64,000 nt of DNA from Chloracidobacterium validum (GCF_018304825.1 NZ_CP072648.1:1905501-1969500), one strand, 5' to 3'; shown: positions 27,940 through 36,763, counted from the first letter of the stretch. Program-made: numbers and translations. Notes: generated by a model not told the origin, from the letters alone.

Positions 27940-28307
27940 TTGGCTTGTCCTCATGGGTGTTATCAAACTTCACGCCGTCACCGACGTGAAGGGTTTGTGG
28001 AAGGCAGCTCCGACACAAGCCGCAGGGGCCGTCCAGGCATGAAGCCTGTGGCGCGAGCCGCACACCAAAAACTCATCGTCTCCTCAAAAATGGCTTAACG
28101 GGCTGGAAATCTGCCACGACAAACCGTCTTCAATGTGTGTGCCTTTGTTTACGCTTTTGTTCACACGGTTGTCAAACACAAAACAAAGTTTCCCATTGCT
28201 AGATCAGCGTTTATGGCTTCTTGCGACATGCCCTTTGCTTATGCGGCGGCACGCGATAGAGATGCCAAGGCCAGATATGAAAACCGTGAGGCAGGGCTAG
28301 CCAAGCT
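27940..28307. other. Divergent promoter region, subtilase 2 and fmt
   Basis: 368 bases without a gene. On the minus strand TTGACA is present at 28175-28170, with a weak TAAACA 18 bases on, as a possible promoter of the subtilase. A hairpin (CTTCACG/CGTGAAG at 27968-27991) lies about 28 bases before the subtilase start, and a second (CAGGC/GCCTG) at 28034-28048. No promoter for fmt is clear. Confidence 0.4.
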
Positions 28308-29282
28308 ATGCGCATCATTTTCATGGGAACACCGAGCATCGCCGTACCAACGCTCCAGCGACTTCACCGGGACGGTCACGATCTTGCGGCGGTCATCACG
28401 CAACCAGACCGTCCGGCCGGGCGCGGCCACCACGTACAGCCACCACCAATCAAGGCTGCGGCACAGGCACTAGGGCTTCCGGTCTGGCAACCGACCAAGA
28501 TCAAGACCCCTGAGTTTCAGGCTCAAATCGAAGACTTGAAAGCGGAAGTCGGGGTGGTCGTCGCGTATGGACGCATCCTCCCGCCGCCAATCCTTGCAGC
28601 GCCGCGTCAGGGTTGTTTGAACGTCCACTTTTCACTGCTCCCGAAGTATCGGGGCGCGGCGCCGGTCAACTGGGCCATTGCTCACGATGAAGCCGTGACC
28701 GGCATCACCGTGATGTATATGGACGCCGGTCTCGATACCGGCGACATCGCGCTTCAAACCGAATGCTGGATCGGACGCGATGAAACCGCGCCAGAGTTGG
28801 GAGAACGACTGTCCCACCTCGGCGCTGACCTGCTGAGCGAAGCGCTCCGGCAACTGGCGGCCGGGACGCTCCCCCGCCGGCCGCAAGATGCCACGCAAGC
28901 CACCTACGCTCCGCTTCTCAAACGTGAAGATGGTTGGATTGACTGGGGGCTGCCGGCCACGGCGGTTGCGGCACGGGTTCGGGCATTTCAACCCTTTCCC
29001 GGCGTCCATAGCCACCTTGCCGGTCGGCGGGTGACGCTGTGGCGAGCGCGGGCACAACCCGAACGTGCGCCCCACGGCAAGCCACCGGGGACAATTCTCG
29101 GCATCGAAGCGGACGGGCTTTTGGTTGCGTGCGGCGCGGAAACCCACCTGGTCGTTCAGGAACTTCAACTCGAAGGACGCGCACGGGTCTCGGCGCGTGA
29201 CTTCGCCAATGGGTTGCGATTGCAGCCGGGGGCATGTTTCATTTCAGCCACGCCAGCTTCGCTGAGCGCTGACTCTGAGTAA
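28308..29282 (+). CDS. fmt: Methionyl-tRNA formyltransferase
   Basis: 324 residues. It formylates the initiator Met-tRNA using 10-formyltetrahydrofolate. The start MRIIFMGTPSIAVPTL, the formyl-transferase core with NVHFSLLPKYRGAAPVNWAI and the active-site region GITVMYMDAGLDTGDI are diagnostic. The C-terminal OB-like domain (from about residue 210, PLLKREDGWIDW) is complete. It begins a run of four plus-strand genes. The usual neighbour def (peptide deformylase) is absent from this window. Confidence 0.95.
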   Translation: MRIIFMGTPSIAVPTLQRLHRDGHDLAAVITQPDRPAGRGHHVQPPPIKAAAQALGLPVWQPTKIKTPEFQAQIEDLKAEVGVVVAYGRILPPPILAAPRQGCLNVHFSLLPKYRGAAPVNWAIAHDEAVTGITVMYMDAGLDTGDIALQTECWIGRDETAPELGERLSHLGADLLSEALRQLAAGTLPRRPQDATQATYAPLLKREDGWIDWGLPATAVAARVRAFQPFPGVHSHLAGRRVTLWRARAQPERAPHGKPPGTILGIEADGLLVACGAETHLVVQELQLEGRARVSARDFANGLRLQPGACFISATPASLSADSE

Positions 29283-29302
29283 GGCATCAGACAACCCCAA
29301 GC

Positions 29303-30088
29303 ATGAGTTCACCGCTGAGTTGGGACGCCTTTTGTGGACAGTTGCGCCCGCCATTCGTCCCGCCTTTTGGATGCCCGGAGACCCTGGCCTTTGCCCTCCC
29401 GACGCTCGACGCCCTGCACTGGCTGGATCGCCAAGCGATCAAGCTTGCGGCTCGGCTGGACCGTCCCACCCGGCTTATCTTTGATGAGTCCCCGCCGCCC
29501 TACCTTCAGGCGCGCCTGGAAGCCCAGTGCTTCGCCCGGACGGAAGCCGACCCACAGCTTGGACAGATTGTGCCCTATGCAGCGGGCTTTATCCTGCACT
29601 GGGTACGGTGCGCCATCCCGACATCAAAGCTCGTCATCCTGTGGCGGGACTATCAAACCAGTCTGGATCGCGCGCACCACATCCCGGCCGGGAACAGCTA
29701 TGCCGAACGCTTCCCTCACCTGCGCCTTGGGTTGATTGCCGGGGCTGACTTGTTCAACTGCGGGGAATTTTATGCCGCGCACGAAGACTGGGAATCGCTC
29801 TGGATGCGCCTGCCTGACGGCGGGGAAAAACTGGTCGTGCAGGGGTTGATTCAACTTTGCGGCGTCCACATCCACCGCCTCAAGGGACGCCAGGAACCCA
29901 TGCAAACCATGCTGGACAAGGCGCGCGCCAATATCGAGGACGGCGCCGCGACCACCCCTTGGCTCGATGCCGAACGGCTGCTGCGTGACACCGAAGCGAT
30001 CGTTCGGTCTCCAATGGATGCCCCGATTGGCGCGCCCGAAATCCCGCTCGTCAATGAGCACCCGGATGTGCCGCGCAAGCATCGGTAG
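29303..30088 (+). CDS. DUF309 domain protein
   Basis: 261 residues. The C-terminal part (about 145-220) has the DUF309 pattern FNCGEFYAAHEDWESLWM followed by a GLIQLCGVHIH helix; the conserved AHE motif could bind metal. The N-terminal 140 residues are not recognised, though they contain many aromatic residues (DALHWLDRQAIKL). Biochemical function of DUF309 is unknown to me. The ATG lies 20 bases after the fmt stop, so co-transcription is likely. Confidence 0.75.
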   Translation: MSSPLSWDAFCGQLRPPFVPPFGCPETLAFALPTLDALHWLDRQAIKLAARLDRPTRLIFDESPPPYLQARLEAQCFARTEADPQLGQIVPYAAGFILHWVRCAIPTSKLVILWRDYQTSLDRAHHIPAGNSYAERFPHLRLGLIAGADLFNCGEFYAAHEDWESLWMRLPDGGEKLVVQGLIQLCGVHIHRLKGRQEPMQTMLDKARANIEDGAATTPWLDAERLLRDTEAIVRSPMDAPIGAPEIPLVNEHPDVPRKHR

Positions 30089-30096
30089 CGAGCCTT

Positions 30097-30444
30097 ATGC
30101 GAACGATTCTCCTCCTGCTCGCCAGCAACCTGTTCATGACCATTGCCTGGTACGGACATCTCCGACACCGTGGCGTTGCCCTCTGGAAGGTCATTCTTCT
30201 GAGCTGGGGAATTGCTTTTTTTGAGTACTGCCTTCAGGTGCCGGCCAATCGCTGGGGGTATGGGCAGTTCACGGCGTTTCAACTCAAAATCATCCAGGAA
30301 ATCATTACGCTGCTGGTCTTTGTTGGATTCGCCCTGGTGTATCTGCACGAACCCCTGCGGTGGAATTACGCCGTGGCGTTTCTCTTCATTCTGGCGGCAG
30401 TGTATTTTGCCTTCCTGCCGGCCCAGTCTGAGGCGAATCCATGA
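30097..30444 (+). CDS. DUF486 family small membrane protein
   Basis: 115 residues with four membrane helices. The start MRTILLLLASNLFMTIAWYG, then FFEYCLQVPANRWGY and IIQEIITLLVF, match DUF486, a small family related to drug/metabolite transporters. It starts eight bases after the DUF309 gene and its stop overlaps the next ATG by four bases, indicating translational coupling. Confidence 0.88.
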   Translation: MRTILLLLASNLFMTIAWYGHLRHRGVALWKVILLSWGIAFFEYCLQVPANRWGYGQFTAFQLKIIQEIITLLVFVGFALVYLHEPLRWNYAVAFLFILAAVYFAFLPAQSEANP

Positions 30445-31583
30445 GACCTCTACGCTTCAAACTCGTCGGTATCTGGCTGTGGGGAGTTGCGCTTCTGGCA
30501 AGTGCGCTGGGAGCGCCGGAGATTCCCCGTGACAGCCTGCGCTGGCATTACGAACGGGCGCTGGTCCTCAACGCCCAGGATCAAACCGGACGCGCCATGG
30601 CGGCCCTGCATCGAGCGCTCGATGCCGCCGAAGATGAGCAACACAGGTTTGAGCGTGTCATCAAGACCAAGCTCCCAGAAGCTGACCGTGCCGCGCTGGA
30701 AAACCTGGAGCGCACGGCCCGCGACCGGCGACTTGCCGGCTCACCCACGCAGCGCCAAGCTCGCGCAGCCTTGGGAATGGAATTTGACCGGCTGGCCAGC
30801 CGTCATTTGTCAGCGACTGACTTGGAAATCTGGCGGGACTTACCGCTGCGCATCGCTGAATGCCGCTACTTTCTGGCGCAAATTTACTGGCGCAGCGACC
30901 GGGCGGCGGATGCCATTTTGGCATTGACGCAAGTCGTTGACGTGCCTGGCCTACCGGAGCACTTTCCGGCTCGTCTGCTGCTCGCGCAGTCCTATAGCCA
31001 GCTTGGGGCCTGGGAACGCGCACAGCCACACTTGGCCCGATTGATTGCGGCCACGAATGTCAGCGATCCGGCCGCGCGGCGCGCCCTGGAGCGGCTCCAG
31101 AAATCCGCAACCCGGTCGTCAGCCATAGACCACAACCGGGCCTGTGCTGATCTACGGACCGTGGTCAGCGCGGTTGAAAGCGCTTTTCTGGCGAGTCCGG
31201 CGACCTACCGCGAGCTGACCCTCGGACGCGGACTCAAAGACCCCCTGGCCTACCTCGAACTGGCCCACTTGGCCGAAGAAGAGGAACAGCTTGCGGATGC
31301 CCGCGCCGCCCTGACCGAGGCCATTCGCAGCCGGTCGGACTTCTTCCCGATTGCCTGGCTGGCGCTCGGCGCGGAAGACGAAGCCCAGGCCGAGGAACTT
31401 GAAATCGCCGGCAAGCCGGCAGAGGCCTTGGTGGCCTACCAGCGCGCGGCCGAAGCGTTTGAAACGGCCTTCAAGCAGCTCCAGCAACTCGATTTCCAGC
31501 CCACGCAAGACTTCGACTCAGAACGCCTCACACGCATTCGCCAAAAGATGGCGGCGCTTCAGAAAAAAGCTTCAACCACCTGA
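30441..31583 (+). CDS. Exported helical TPR-like protein
   Basis: 380 residues, start overlapping the DUF486 stop (ATGA). A hydrophobic N-terminal segment (LVGIWLWGVALLASALGA) looks like a signal peptide. The remainder is Ala-rich and helical, with TPR-like units around residues 30-60, 150-200 and 270-340 (AYLELAHLAEEEEQLADARA). Long helices near the C-terminus include LEIAGKPAEALVAYQRAAEA. No catalytic motif is seen. It is the last gene of the fmt-DUF309-DUF486 run. Confidence 0.7.
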   Translation: MRPLRFKLVGIWLWGVALLASALGAPEIPRDSLRWHYERALVLNAQDQTGRAMAALHRALDAAEDEQHRFERVIKTKLPEADRAALENLERTARDRRLAGSPTQRQARAALGMEFDRLASRHLSATDLEIWRDLPLRIAECRYFLAQIYWRSDRAADAILALTQVVDVPGLPEHFPARLLLAQSYSQLGAWERAQPHLARLIAATNVSDPAARRALERLQKSATRSSAIDHNRACADLRTVVSAVESAFLASPATYRELTLGRGLKDPLAYLELAHLAEEEEQLADARAALTEAIRSRSDFFPIAWLALGAEDEAQAEELEIAGKPAEALVAYQRAAEAFETAFKQLQQLDFQPTQDFDSERLTRIRQKMAALQKKASTT

Positions 31584-31746
31584 ACGCAGCCTGCCAGCGC
31601 TCCGGCGGCCAACGAAGTCGGCACGCGGGTACGGTTTGCGGCACGCGCTCGGCAGAATCAGAGTCGCCGATGATGTTACGACTAGACCAATGACTGCCTA
31701 GCCAGAAGCAATTCATCGAGATCATCCCGATTTTGTACGCTACGGC

Positions 31747-32463
31747 TCAATACTCCCAGTCCTCGTGCCGAACCGGCAGGCGGTTGAGAGCTTGCTTGTG
31801 TTGCTTCCAAGTCGGCATAAACCGGTCCATCAGTGCGACAAACCGGCGGTTGTGCGTTGGCTCCAAAAGATGCACCATCTCGTGAACGACGATGTACTCC
31901 AGACACTCACGCGGCTTCTTGGCCAGGTCAGTGTTGAACCGCAAGTTGCGGGCCTCGGGGTTGCAACTCCCCCAGCGGGTCCGCATCCGCTGCACGAAAA
32001 ATCGCGCCACCTTCACATCCAGTTCTAGCTCCCACTTGGCGACTAACGGCGGCACGGCCAGCTTCACTTGCTCTCGATACCACGCCTCCAGGAGCGTTGC
32101 CCGCTTCGCCGCGTCGGTGCCGGGGCGGATGCCGAGTATCAGCTTGTTGTGCCGGATCTCAATGGCAGGCGGCTCGTCTCGCTCCACCACTGAGAGCAGG
32201 TATCGCCTGCCCCAGAGGTAGTGGCTCTCGCGGTCGATGTACTCGCGCTCCGGCTCACGCTCCTGGGCGCAGATTTTTGTCTGCTGCTGGCGAATCCAGG
32301 CGAGCTTTGAGATGGCAAACCCCCGGATTGCGTCCATGCTCATCCGCCGCGGCGCGGAGATGCTGACCCGGCCCGCCGGCGGGTGAACGCTGAGGTGGAG
32401 GTTCTTGATGTCCTTGAACACCACTTCGATGGTCAGTTCGCCCAGTTGGATCTGCTCGCCCAT
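31747..32463 (-). CDS. DUF45/YgjP-like zinc metallopeptidase in RM operon
   Basis: 238 residues. The catalytic motif HEMVHLLEPTHNRRF contains HExxH and a third candidate ligand, as in the DUF45 (YgjP, M48-like) family. An upstream FVQRMRTRWGSCNPEARNLR segment is also typical. These soluble proteins often sit next to type I restriction genes, as here: its ATG overlaps the stop of the hsdR tail at 32463, so it is likely translated with the RM operon. Its substrate and role in restriction are unknown. Confidence 0.88.
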   Translation of the reverse strand: MGEQIQLGELTIEVVFKDIKNLHLSVHPPAGRVSISAPRRMSMDAIRGFAISKLAWIRQQQTKICAQEREPEREYIDRESHYLWGRRYLLSVVERDEPPAIEIRHNKLILGIRPGTDAAKRATLLEAWYREQVKLAVPPLVAKWELELDVKVARFFVQRMRTRWGSCNPEARNLRFNTDLAKKPRECLEYIVVHEMVHLLEPTHNRRFVALMDRFMPTWKQHKQALNRLPVRHEDWEY

Positions 32464-32982
32464 CAGTATTCCGGCTGCGCCTTAATGATGAGAAACACCC
32501 GCTCGACCTCGTCCACGTCTTGCAGCACGCCGTAGAGTGCCGACTTGATGACCTGCTCGCGGGACTGCACACCCCGCCAGCCGTCCGGCCGCGCGTTCTT
32601 CACCGTGTCATCGATCCGCAGGGCCAGGTCCACGTTCTGCGCGAGGTTGTTGTAGAGGGCCCGCTTGCCCGGCGTGTCGAGCGTCTCCGGGGTGCCCTCG
32701 GCCTGGCCTCCCTCGACCTTCTTCACCAACTCGGCGATCCGCTTCAGGTACGCCTCATACTCAATGGCCTTGGACTTACGGGCGGCGATGATCTCGGCCA
32801 GCAACTTCGACATCGTCTCGTAGTACGCCGGGTCGTTCAGGTGATCCTTGATGATCTTGCTACGGACGTTGTTCTCGATGGTCTCGGCGATGGCGTCCTT
32901 GTTCCCCTTCATTACTCCCAGCTTCTTGGCAATAGCGTCGGCGATGCCGGTCTTCACGATTAGGTCGAGCAGTCCAATGCTG
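32463..32982 (-). pseudogene. hsdR: hsdR 3' portion, out of frame with main ORF
   Basis: The last 170 or so codons of the type I restriction subunit continue in a different frame from the main hsdR ORF. The shifted frame reads IEADEPRKISPFDSIGLLDL and then IADAIAKKLGVMKG...AETIENNVRSKII, the normal HsdR C-terminus. A GTG at 32957 could start this piece alone (164 residues), which would lack all catalytic motifs. The break at about 33020 looks like one inserted base (ACCTATTATCGAG where ACCTATATCGAG would keep frame). Confidence 0.8.
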
Positions 32983-35541
32983 TCAAACGGCGATATCTTC
33001 CGCGGCTCGTCGGCCTCGATAATAGGTATCGATCAGGTGCCGCATGTCGGCTTCGTAGGTCTTCAGGTCGAGCGTCTCACCGCTGGCCATACGGACCACC
33101 TCGCGGACCTTCAGGTAGTGATCCATCTGGCCCTTGATCCGGGCGACATCCGCCTCGCTGTAGCCGGCCGGTTCCATCTCGCCAGCCATGTTGGCGTAGG
33201 CCCGCACCAGCGCGACCACCGCCTTGTACAAGGCCGTCCGCCGCGGCTCGCGATCCTTCAGGTCGGTCGGCATCTCGGTGTTGCCGCAGAAGTAGTGGAT
33301 GTGTTCCAGTTCGCCCTTCGGCGGCTCGACCGGCTCGCACAACAGGGCCAGGGCCTCGATGGCGTTGTCCAGCCGCTCCTTGCCCCTGGTCAGGCGGTCT
33401 TGCAGCAGCACCTCGGGGTCGGGCCCGCCCGCGCTGTGGTCGAGTTCCGACGTGTACACCGCGATAGCCTTCTCGACCTTCTTGAACAGATCCTTGTAAT
33501 CCACGATGTAGCCGAAGTCCTTGTCCTCGCCGTCGAGCCGGTTCGTCCGGCAAATGGCCTGGAACAATCCGTGGTCCTGCATCGACTTGTCGATGTAGAG
33601 GTAAGTGCAGGATGGCGCGTCGAAGCCGGTCAGCAGCTTGTCCACGACGATGAGCAGCTTCATGTTCGCCGGCTCCCTGGCAAACAGTATCTTGGCCCGC
33701 TCCTCGTAGGTCTCCGTCTTCGTCTGGCCGGCGGCCGGCTTCACGTCCTTCAGCAACTCGGTGTAGGTGTTGAACACGAACTGCCTGTCCGTCTCCGTGT
33801 TCGCGCCGATCTCCTCCTTCGTCACGTCCTTCGCCTGCGGGTTGTACGATGTGACGACCGCGCACTTGCCCTTGAACGGCGTCTTCTGGAACAGCGTGAA
33901 GTACTTGCACGCCTCGTAGATGCTGCCCGCCACCAGGATGGCGTTGCCCCGCTCGTTCGACAGCCGCGGCTTGACGCTGAAGTCGAAGACGATGTCCGCG
34001 ACCACCTTTTCCATCCGCGAGCGGGAACTGAGCACCTGCTGCATCGTCCCCCACTTGGCCCGCAGTTCCGCCTTCTGCCAGTCATTCAGCCCCTTCGTCT
34101 TGGCCTCGAACCAGGCATCAATCCTGGCCTGAGAGCCGAGCCGCTGGTCAATGTCGCGGGCCTCGTACACCAGGTCCAGCACGACCGCGTCCTCGACCGC
34201 CTCGCTGAACTTGTACGTGTGGATGTACCCCCCGAAGACCTCCAGGCTCGTCTGTTTGTCCTTCTTCAAAAGCGGCGTGCCGGTGAAGCCGATGAACACC
34301 GCTTCGGGCATTATCGCCTTCATCACTCGATGCAGCTTGCCGCTCTGGGTGCGGTGGCACTCGTCCACGAACACGAACACCTCGCCGACCGTCGCGCTGG
34401 GCTGTTCCTTCAGGCCCTTCAGGAAGGCATCAATGTCATCCACGTCGCGCCGGCCGAACTTGTGAACCAGCGAACAGAGCAGCCGCGGCGTGGCCTGCCC
34501 AAGCTGTTTCAGCAGGTCGTGGCCGCTGCTGGTGCGGTGGATCGTCTCGCCCGCCGCCTCGAACACGTTCTTGATCTGCGCGTCGAGTTCGTCGCGGTCG
34601 GTGATGATCGCCACGCGGGCGTTCGGGTTGTTCTCCAGGATCCACTTGGCCAGCAGCACCATGACAATGCTCTTGCCACTCCCCTGCGTGTGCCAGATGA
34701 TGCCACCCTGCTTGCGCTTGACGAATTCCTGCGCCGCCTTGATGCCGAAGTACTGATGCACCCGCGGCAGCTTCTTCACCCCGCCGTCGAACAACACGAA
34801 GTCGTGCATCAGTTCCAGCAGCCGCCGCTTCTCGCATAGCTTGAGTAGGTACTTGTCCAGCTTGAACCGGCTGTTGTCGGCTTCGTCTTCCTTCCATTGC
34901 AGGAACATCTTCTCCGGCGTGCCGATGGTGCCGTAGCGTAGCCCCTCGGTGTTGTTGCCGGCAAAGACGATCTGCACCGTGCTGAAGAAACTAGCGTTGA
35001 ACTCCGGCTGCTGATTGGAGAGCAGTTGACGGATGCCGTCGCCCACGCTCACCGTGCTGCGTTTCAACTCGATGACGCCGATGGCGAGGCCGTTGACGTA
35101 CAGCACCAAGTCGGGCCGGCGTTCGAGCCCGCCCTTGAGCGTGACCTCCTCGACCAGAACGAAGTCGTTCGCCTCGGGGTTCTGCCAGTCGATCAGGTGG
35201 ACGGTCGCGGTCGGCTGACTCGCCTCGATCTTGACCGGCACGCCGTAACGGAGCAGCGAGTGGACGGCCTGGTTGTTCTGGTACAGGCTGCGGTTGGGGT
35301 TGTCGGCCTCGGTGCGGAGGCGGTGCAGCACCACGGCGATCTGCGGACCGGTCACGCCTCGCTTCGCCAGCCAGGCGGTCAGTAGACCCTCGTCGATGTT
35401 GCTGTTGCCGGGCCGATCGGCCCACGAGCCGAGGAAGCGATAGCCGAGTTCGTCGCGGAACAAAGCGATGACGCGATCCTGGGTCGCGCGTTCGGAGGGA
35501 AATGGGGAAGTGAGAATGGAGAATGGAGAATTAGTTGGCAT
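32983..35541 (-). CDS. hsdR: Type I restriction subunit HsdR, main ORF (frameshifted)
   Basis: 852 residues from the ATG at 35541, preceded by GGAGAACCCCAG. HsdR is the ATP-driven translocase and nuclease of a type I restriction complex. The nuclease core DLVLYVNGLAIGVIELKR is near residue 150, Walker A HTQGSGKSIV near 284, motif II VDECHR near 395 and GFTGTPLL near 425. The frame ends early after RHLIDTY because of a +1 shift; with it corrected the protein would be about 1025 residues, normal for the family. The first residues (NSPFSILTSPFPS) are encoded by the island's heptamer repeat. The truncated product keeps nuclease and motor but lacks the C-terminal assembly region. Confidence 0.88.
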   Translation of the reverse strand: MPTNSPFSILTSPFPSERATQDRVIALFRDELGYRFLGSWADRPGNSNIDEGLLTAWLAKRGVTGPQIAVVLHRLRTEADNPNRSLYQNNQAVHSLLRYGVPVKIEASQPTATVHLIDWQNPEANDFVLVEEVTLKGGLERRPDLVLYVNGLAIGVIELKRSTVSVGDGIRQLLSNQQPEFNASFFSTVQIVFAGNNTEGLRYGTIGTPEKMFLQWKEDEADNSRFKLDKYLLKLCEKRRLLELMHDFVLFDGGVKKLPRVHQYFGIKAAQEFVKRKQGGIIWHTQGSGKSIVMVLLAKWILENNPNARVAIITDRDELDAQIKNVFEAAGETIHRTSSGHDLLKQLGQATPRLLCSLVHKFGRRDVDDIDAFLKGLKEQPSATVGEVFVFVDECHRTQSGKLHRVMKAIMPEAVFIGFTGTPLLKKDKQTSLEVFGGYIHTYKFSEAVEDAVVLDLVYEARDIDQRLGSQARIDAWFEAKTKGLNDWQKAELRAKWGTMQQVLSSRSRMEKVVADIVFDFSVKPRLSNERGNAILVAGSIYEACKYFTLFQKTPFKGKCAVVTSYNPQAKDVTKEEIGANTETDRQFVFNTYTELLKDVKPAAGQTKTETYEERAKILFAREPANMKLLIVVDKLLTGFDAPSCTYLYIDKSMQDHGLFQAICRTNRLDGEDKDFGYIVDYKDLFKKVEKAIAVYTSELDHSAGGPDPEVLLQDRLTRGKERLDNAIEALALLCEPVEPPKGELEHIHYFCGNTEMPTDLKDREPRRTALYKAVVALVRAYANMAGEMEPAGYSEADVARIKGQMDHYLKVREVVRMASGETLDLKTYEADMRHLIDTYYRGRRAAEDIAV
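35505..35532. repeat. Heptamer-type repeat at hsdR start
   Basis: A purine-rich stretch on the plus strand (GAAGTGAGAATGGAGAATGG) of the family found at 36666-36763. It encodes the first residues of HsdR on the opposite strand. Confidence 0.7.
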
Positions 35542-35908
35542 CTGGGGTTCTCCGCGAGGCTTTGACAATGGCGACGAGCAGACGGAGGACTTCCTCGCTA
35601 TCGGCGGCGATGGACTCGTAAGCGGGGCGGTCGAGATACTCGGAAGCGTGAAGAAGTTCGAGCCAGTATAGCGTTTCGTTGGCTTCCTTTAAGGCAATGT
35701 CATCTAAGGCAATGCTCATCTTGGGGGTGAAGTCCGGCCTGCTCTCGGCATGTTCTGCCTCGCGCACCAGCGCCCCGATAGCCGTGCTGCTCCGCACGAC
35801 TTACTTAGAGATGACAAACTCGCGTTTCTCACTCTGCAGAAACCGCGCCAACTTTACCACCCGCACCGCCAAGGCAAACGACTTCACCCTCACCACATTA
35901 TCTTTCAT
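35531..35908 (-). pseudogene. Four-helix-bundle (23S IVP-like) protein, nonsense mutated
   Basis: The frame from ATG 35908 reads MKDNVVRVKSFALAVRVV through EFVISK, meets TAA at 35803-35801, then continues VVRSSTAIGALVREAEHAES to a stop at 35531. Relatives usually have Gln at that position (ISKQ..RS), so CAA to TAA is the likely change. A 15-base duplication also adds the residues DDIAL before LKEANETLYWLELL. The family is a small four-helix bundle related to proteins encoded in 23S rRNA intervening sequences, often carried next to mobile genes. The ATG lies in the heptamer repeat (GAGAATGAAAG). Its end overlaps the hsdR start by 11 bases. Confidence 0.8.
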
Positions 35909-35945
35909 TCTCCCTTCTCCCTTCTCAACTCGCCATTCTCCATTA
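35906..35945. repeat. Heptamer-type repeat before four-helix-bundle gene
   Basis: CATTCTCCCTTCTCCCTTCT followed by CATTCTCCATTATTCATTC on the plus strand. In the gene sense it reads as GGAGAAGGGAGAATG and provides both a ribosome-site-like GGAG and the ATG of the four-helix-bundle gene. Confidence 0.7.
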
Positions 35946-35953
35946 TTCATTCG

Positions 35954-36340
35954 CTACCAGATGCGGGTGATGCCGTAGGCGTCGAAAATCGTGTCGGCAC
36001 TTACCAAGGGAATGTTCTCGATTAACGATTGAGCGACCAGCATTCGGTCGAATGGGTCGCGGTGATGGAACGGCATCGTGGTCAGGCTGTCGAAATGATC
36101 GTCGCGGAAAGGCAGCCAGTCGAAGTAGGTGCGTAACATGTGCTGGCGGAAGAACCCGGCATACGGCCCGCCGATATCCAGCTTCTTCAGGCTGAGCTTG
36201 ATGGCCACTTCCCACGGCGAGACGAGGCTGACGAACTTCTGATTCGCCGGGTCGCAGATGGCCGCCTTCGCGGTCGCGCTGAGTTGCGAGTCGTCCCACC
36301 AGAACCACAGCACGGTATGGGTATCCAGCAGCAGCTTCAC
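35954..36340 (-). CDS. vapC: PIN-domain toxin (VapC-like)
   Basis: 128 residues. A PIN RNase fold with acidic residues in LLLDTHTVLWFW (Asp6), SPWEVAIK, DPFDRMLVAQ and LVSADTIFD. Toxins of this kind cleave RNA, often initiator tRNA or rRNA loops. The ATG overlaps the stop of the upstream antitoxin gene by four bases, the standard toxin-antitoxin arrangement. The pair is embedded in the type I RM operon between hsdS and hsdR. Full length, no defect visible. Confidence 0.92.
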   Translation of the reverse strand: MKLLLDTHTVLWFWWDDSQLSATAKAAICDPANQKFVSLVSPWEVAIKLSLKKLDIGGPYAGFFRQHMLRTYFDWLPFRDDHFDSLTTMPFHHRDPFDRMLVAQSLIENIPLVSADTIFDAYGITRIW

Positions 36341-36582
36341 TCCATGTACTCCGCGAAGTCTTCCAGCGGCGCGTCAAAGTCGGGGGACATCCAGAACGAG
36401 CGGTCCTTGGCGGTGCCGGGGACGCTCGGCCAGCTCGCGCGTTCCAACCGCGTGACCACGGCCACCGGCACGCCGTCCGTTGTGAGGATCAATTCTTCCC
36501 CACCGGCCATTCCGGCCAGGAGTTCGGGCAACTTGGCTGTGACGGCCGAGAGCGGAAAGGTGCGGGCCATGGTGTTGATCAT
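36337..36582 (-). CDS. Phd/YefM-like antitoxin
   Basis: 81 residues from the ATG at 36582, which has a strong ribosome site (CCAAGGAGAACGAC); the frame extends upstream to 36669 but without such a site. FPLSAVTAKLPELLAG followed by LILTTDGVPVAVVTRLE is typical of the Phd/YefM DNA-binding antitoxin fold. The acidic C-terminus (FDAPLEDFAEYME) would cover the toxin. It likely neutralises the PIN toxin with which it overlaps and represses its own operon. Confidence 0.88.
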   Translation of the reverse strand: MINTMARTFPLSAVTAKLPELLAGMAGGEELILTTDGVPVAVVTRLERASWPSVPGTAKDRSFWMSPDFDAPLEDFAEYME

Positions 36583-36665
36583 GTCGTTCTCCTTGGTGCG
36601 CCTGTGCAACGATTCCATTATACCAGTTGCGTCCTTCCGGTTATCAGTTCCACCATCACTGTCTT

Positions 36666-36763
36666 CCATTCTCCATTCTCACTTCTCCATTCTCACTTCT
36701 CACTTCTCCATTCTCACTTCTCACTTCTCCATTCTCACTTCTCACTTCTCCATTCTCACTTCT
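36666..36763. repeat. Array of 14 heptanucleotide repeats
   Basis: Exactly 98 bases made of 14 uninterrupted 7-mers of two types, CCATTCT and CACTTCT (plus strand), including three perfect 21-base super-units of one CCATTCT and two CACTTCT. It lies just after the hsdS stop and before the antitoxin gene; the last codons and stop of hsdS (LMEK, TGA) run into the repeat. Each AGAAGTGAGAATGG in the gene sense carries a TGA and an ATG. Confidence 0.95.

Noticed and set aside
27968-28048. Riboswitch upstream of subtilase 2
   Set aside because: Two hairpins are present, but I could not match any known riboswitch consensus, and the target gene is not a metabolic one.
31584-31746. Integration site of the RM island (attachment site or tRNA)
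   Set aside because: No tRNA, integrase or direct repeat was found at either end of the island; the only tRNA in the window is 18 kb away.
32848-34839. Open frame of 663 codons on the plus strand
   Set aside because: Antisense of hsdR, whose sense frame carries helicase and nuclease motifs. The antisense product is low-complexity (Leu/Val/His/Arg) without motifs.
36666-36763. CRISPR or iteron-type replication origin
   Set aside because: There are no unique spacers, unit length is seven, and no rep gene is present; a simple heptamer satellite explains it.
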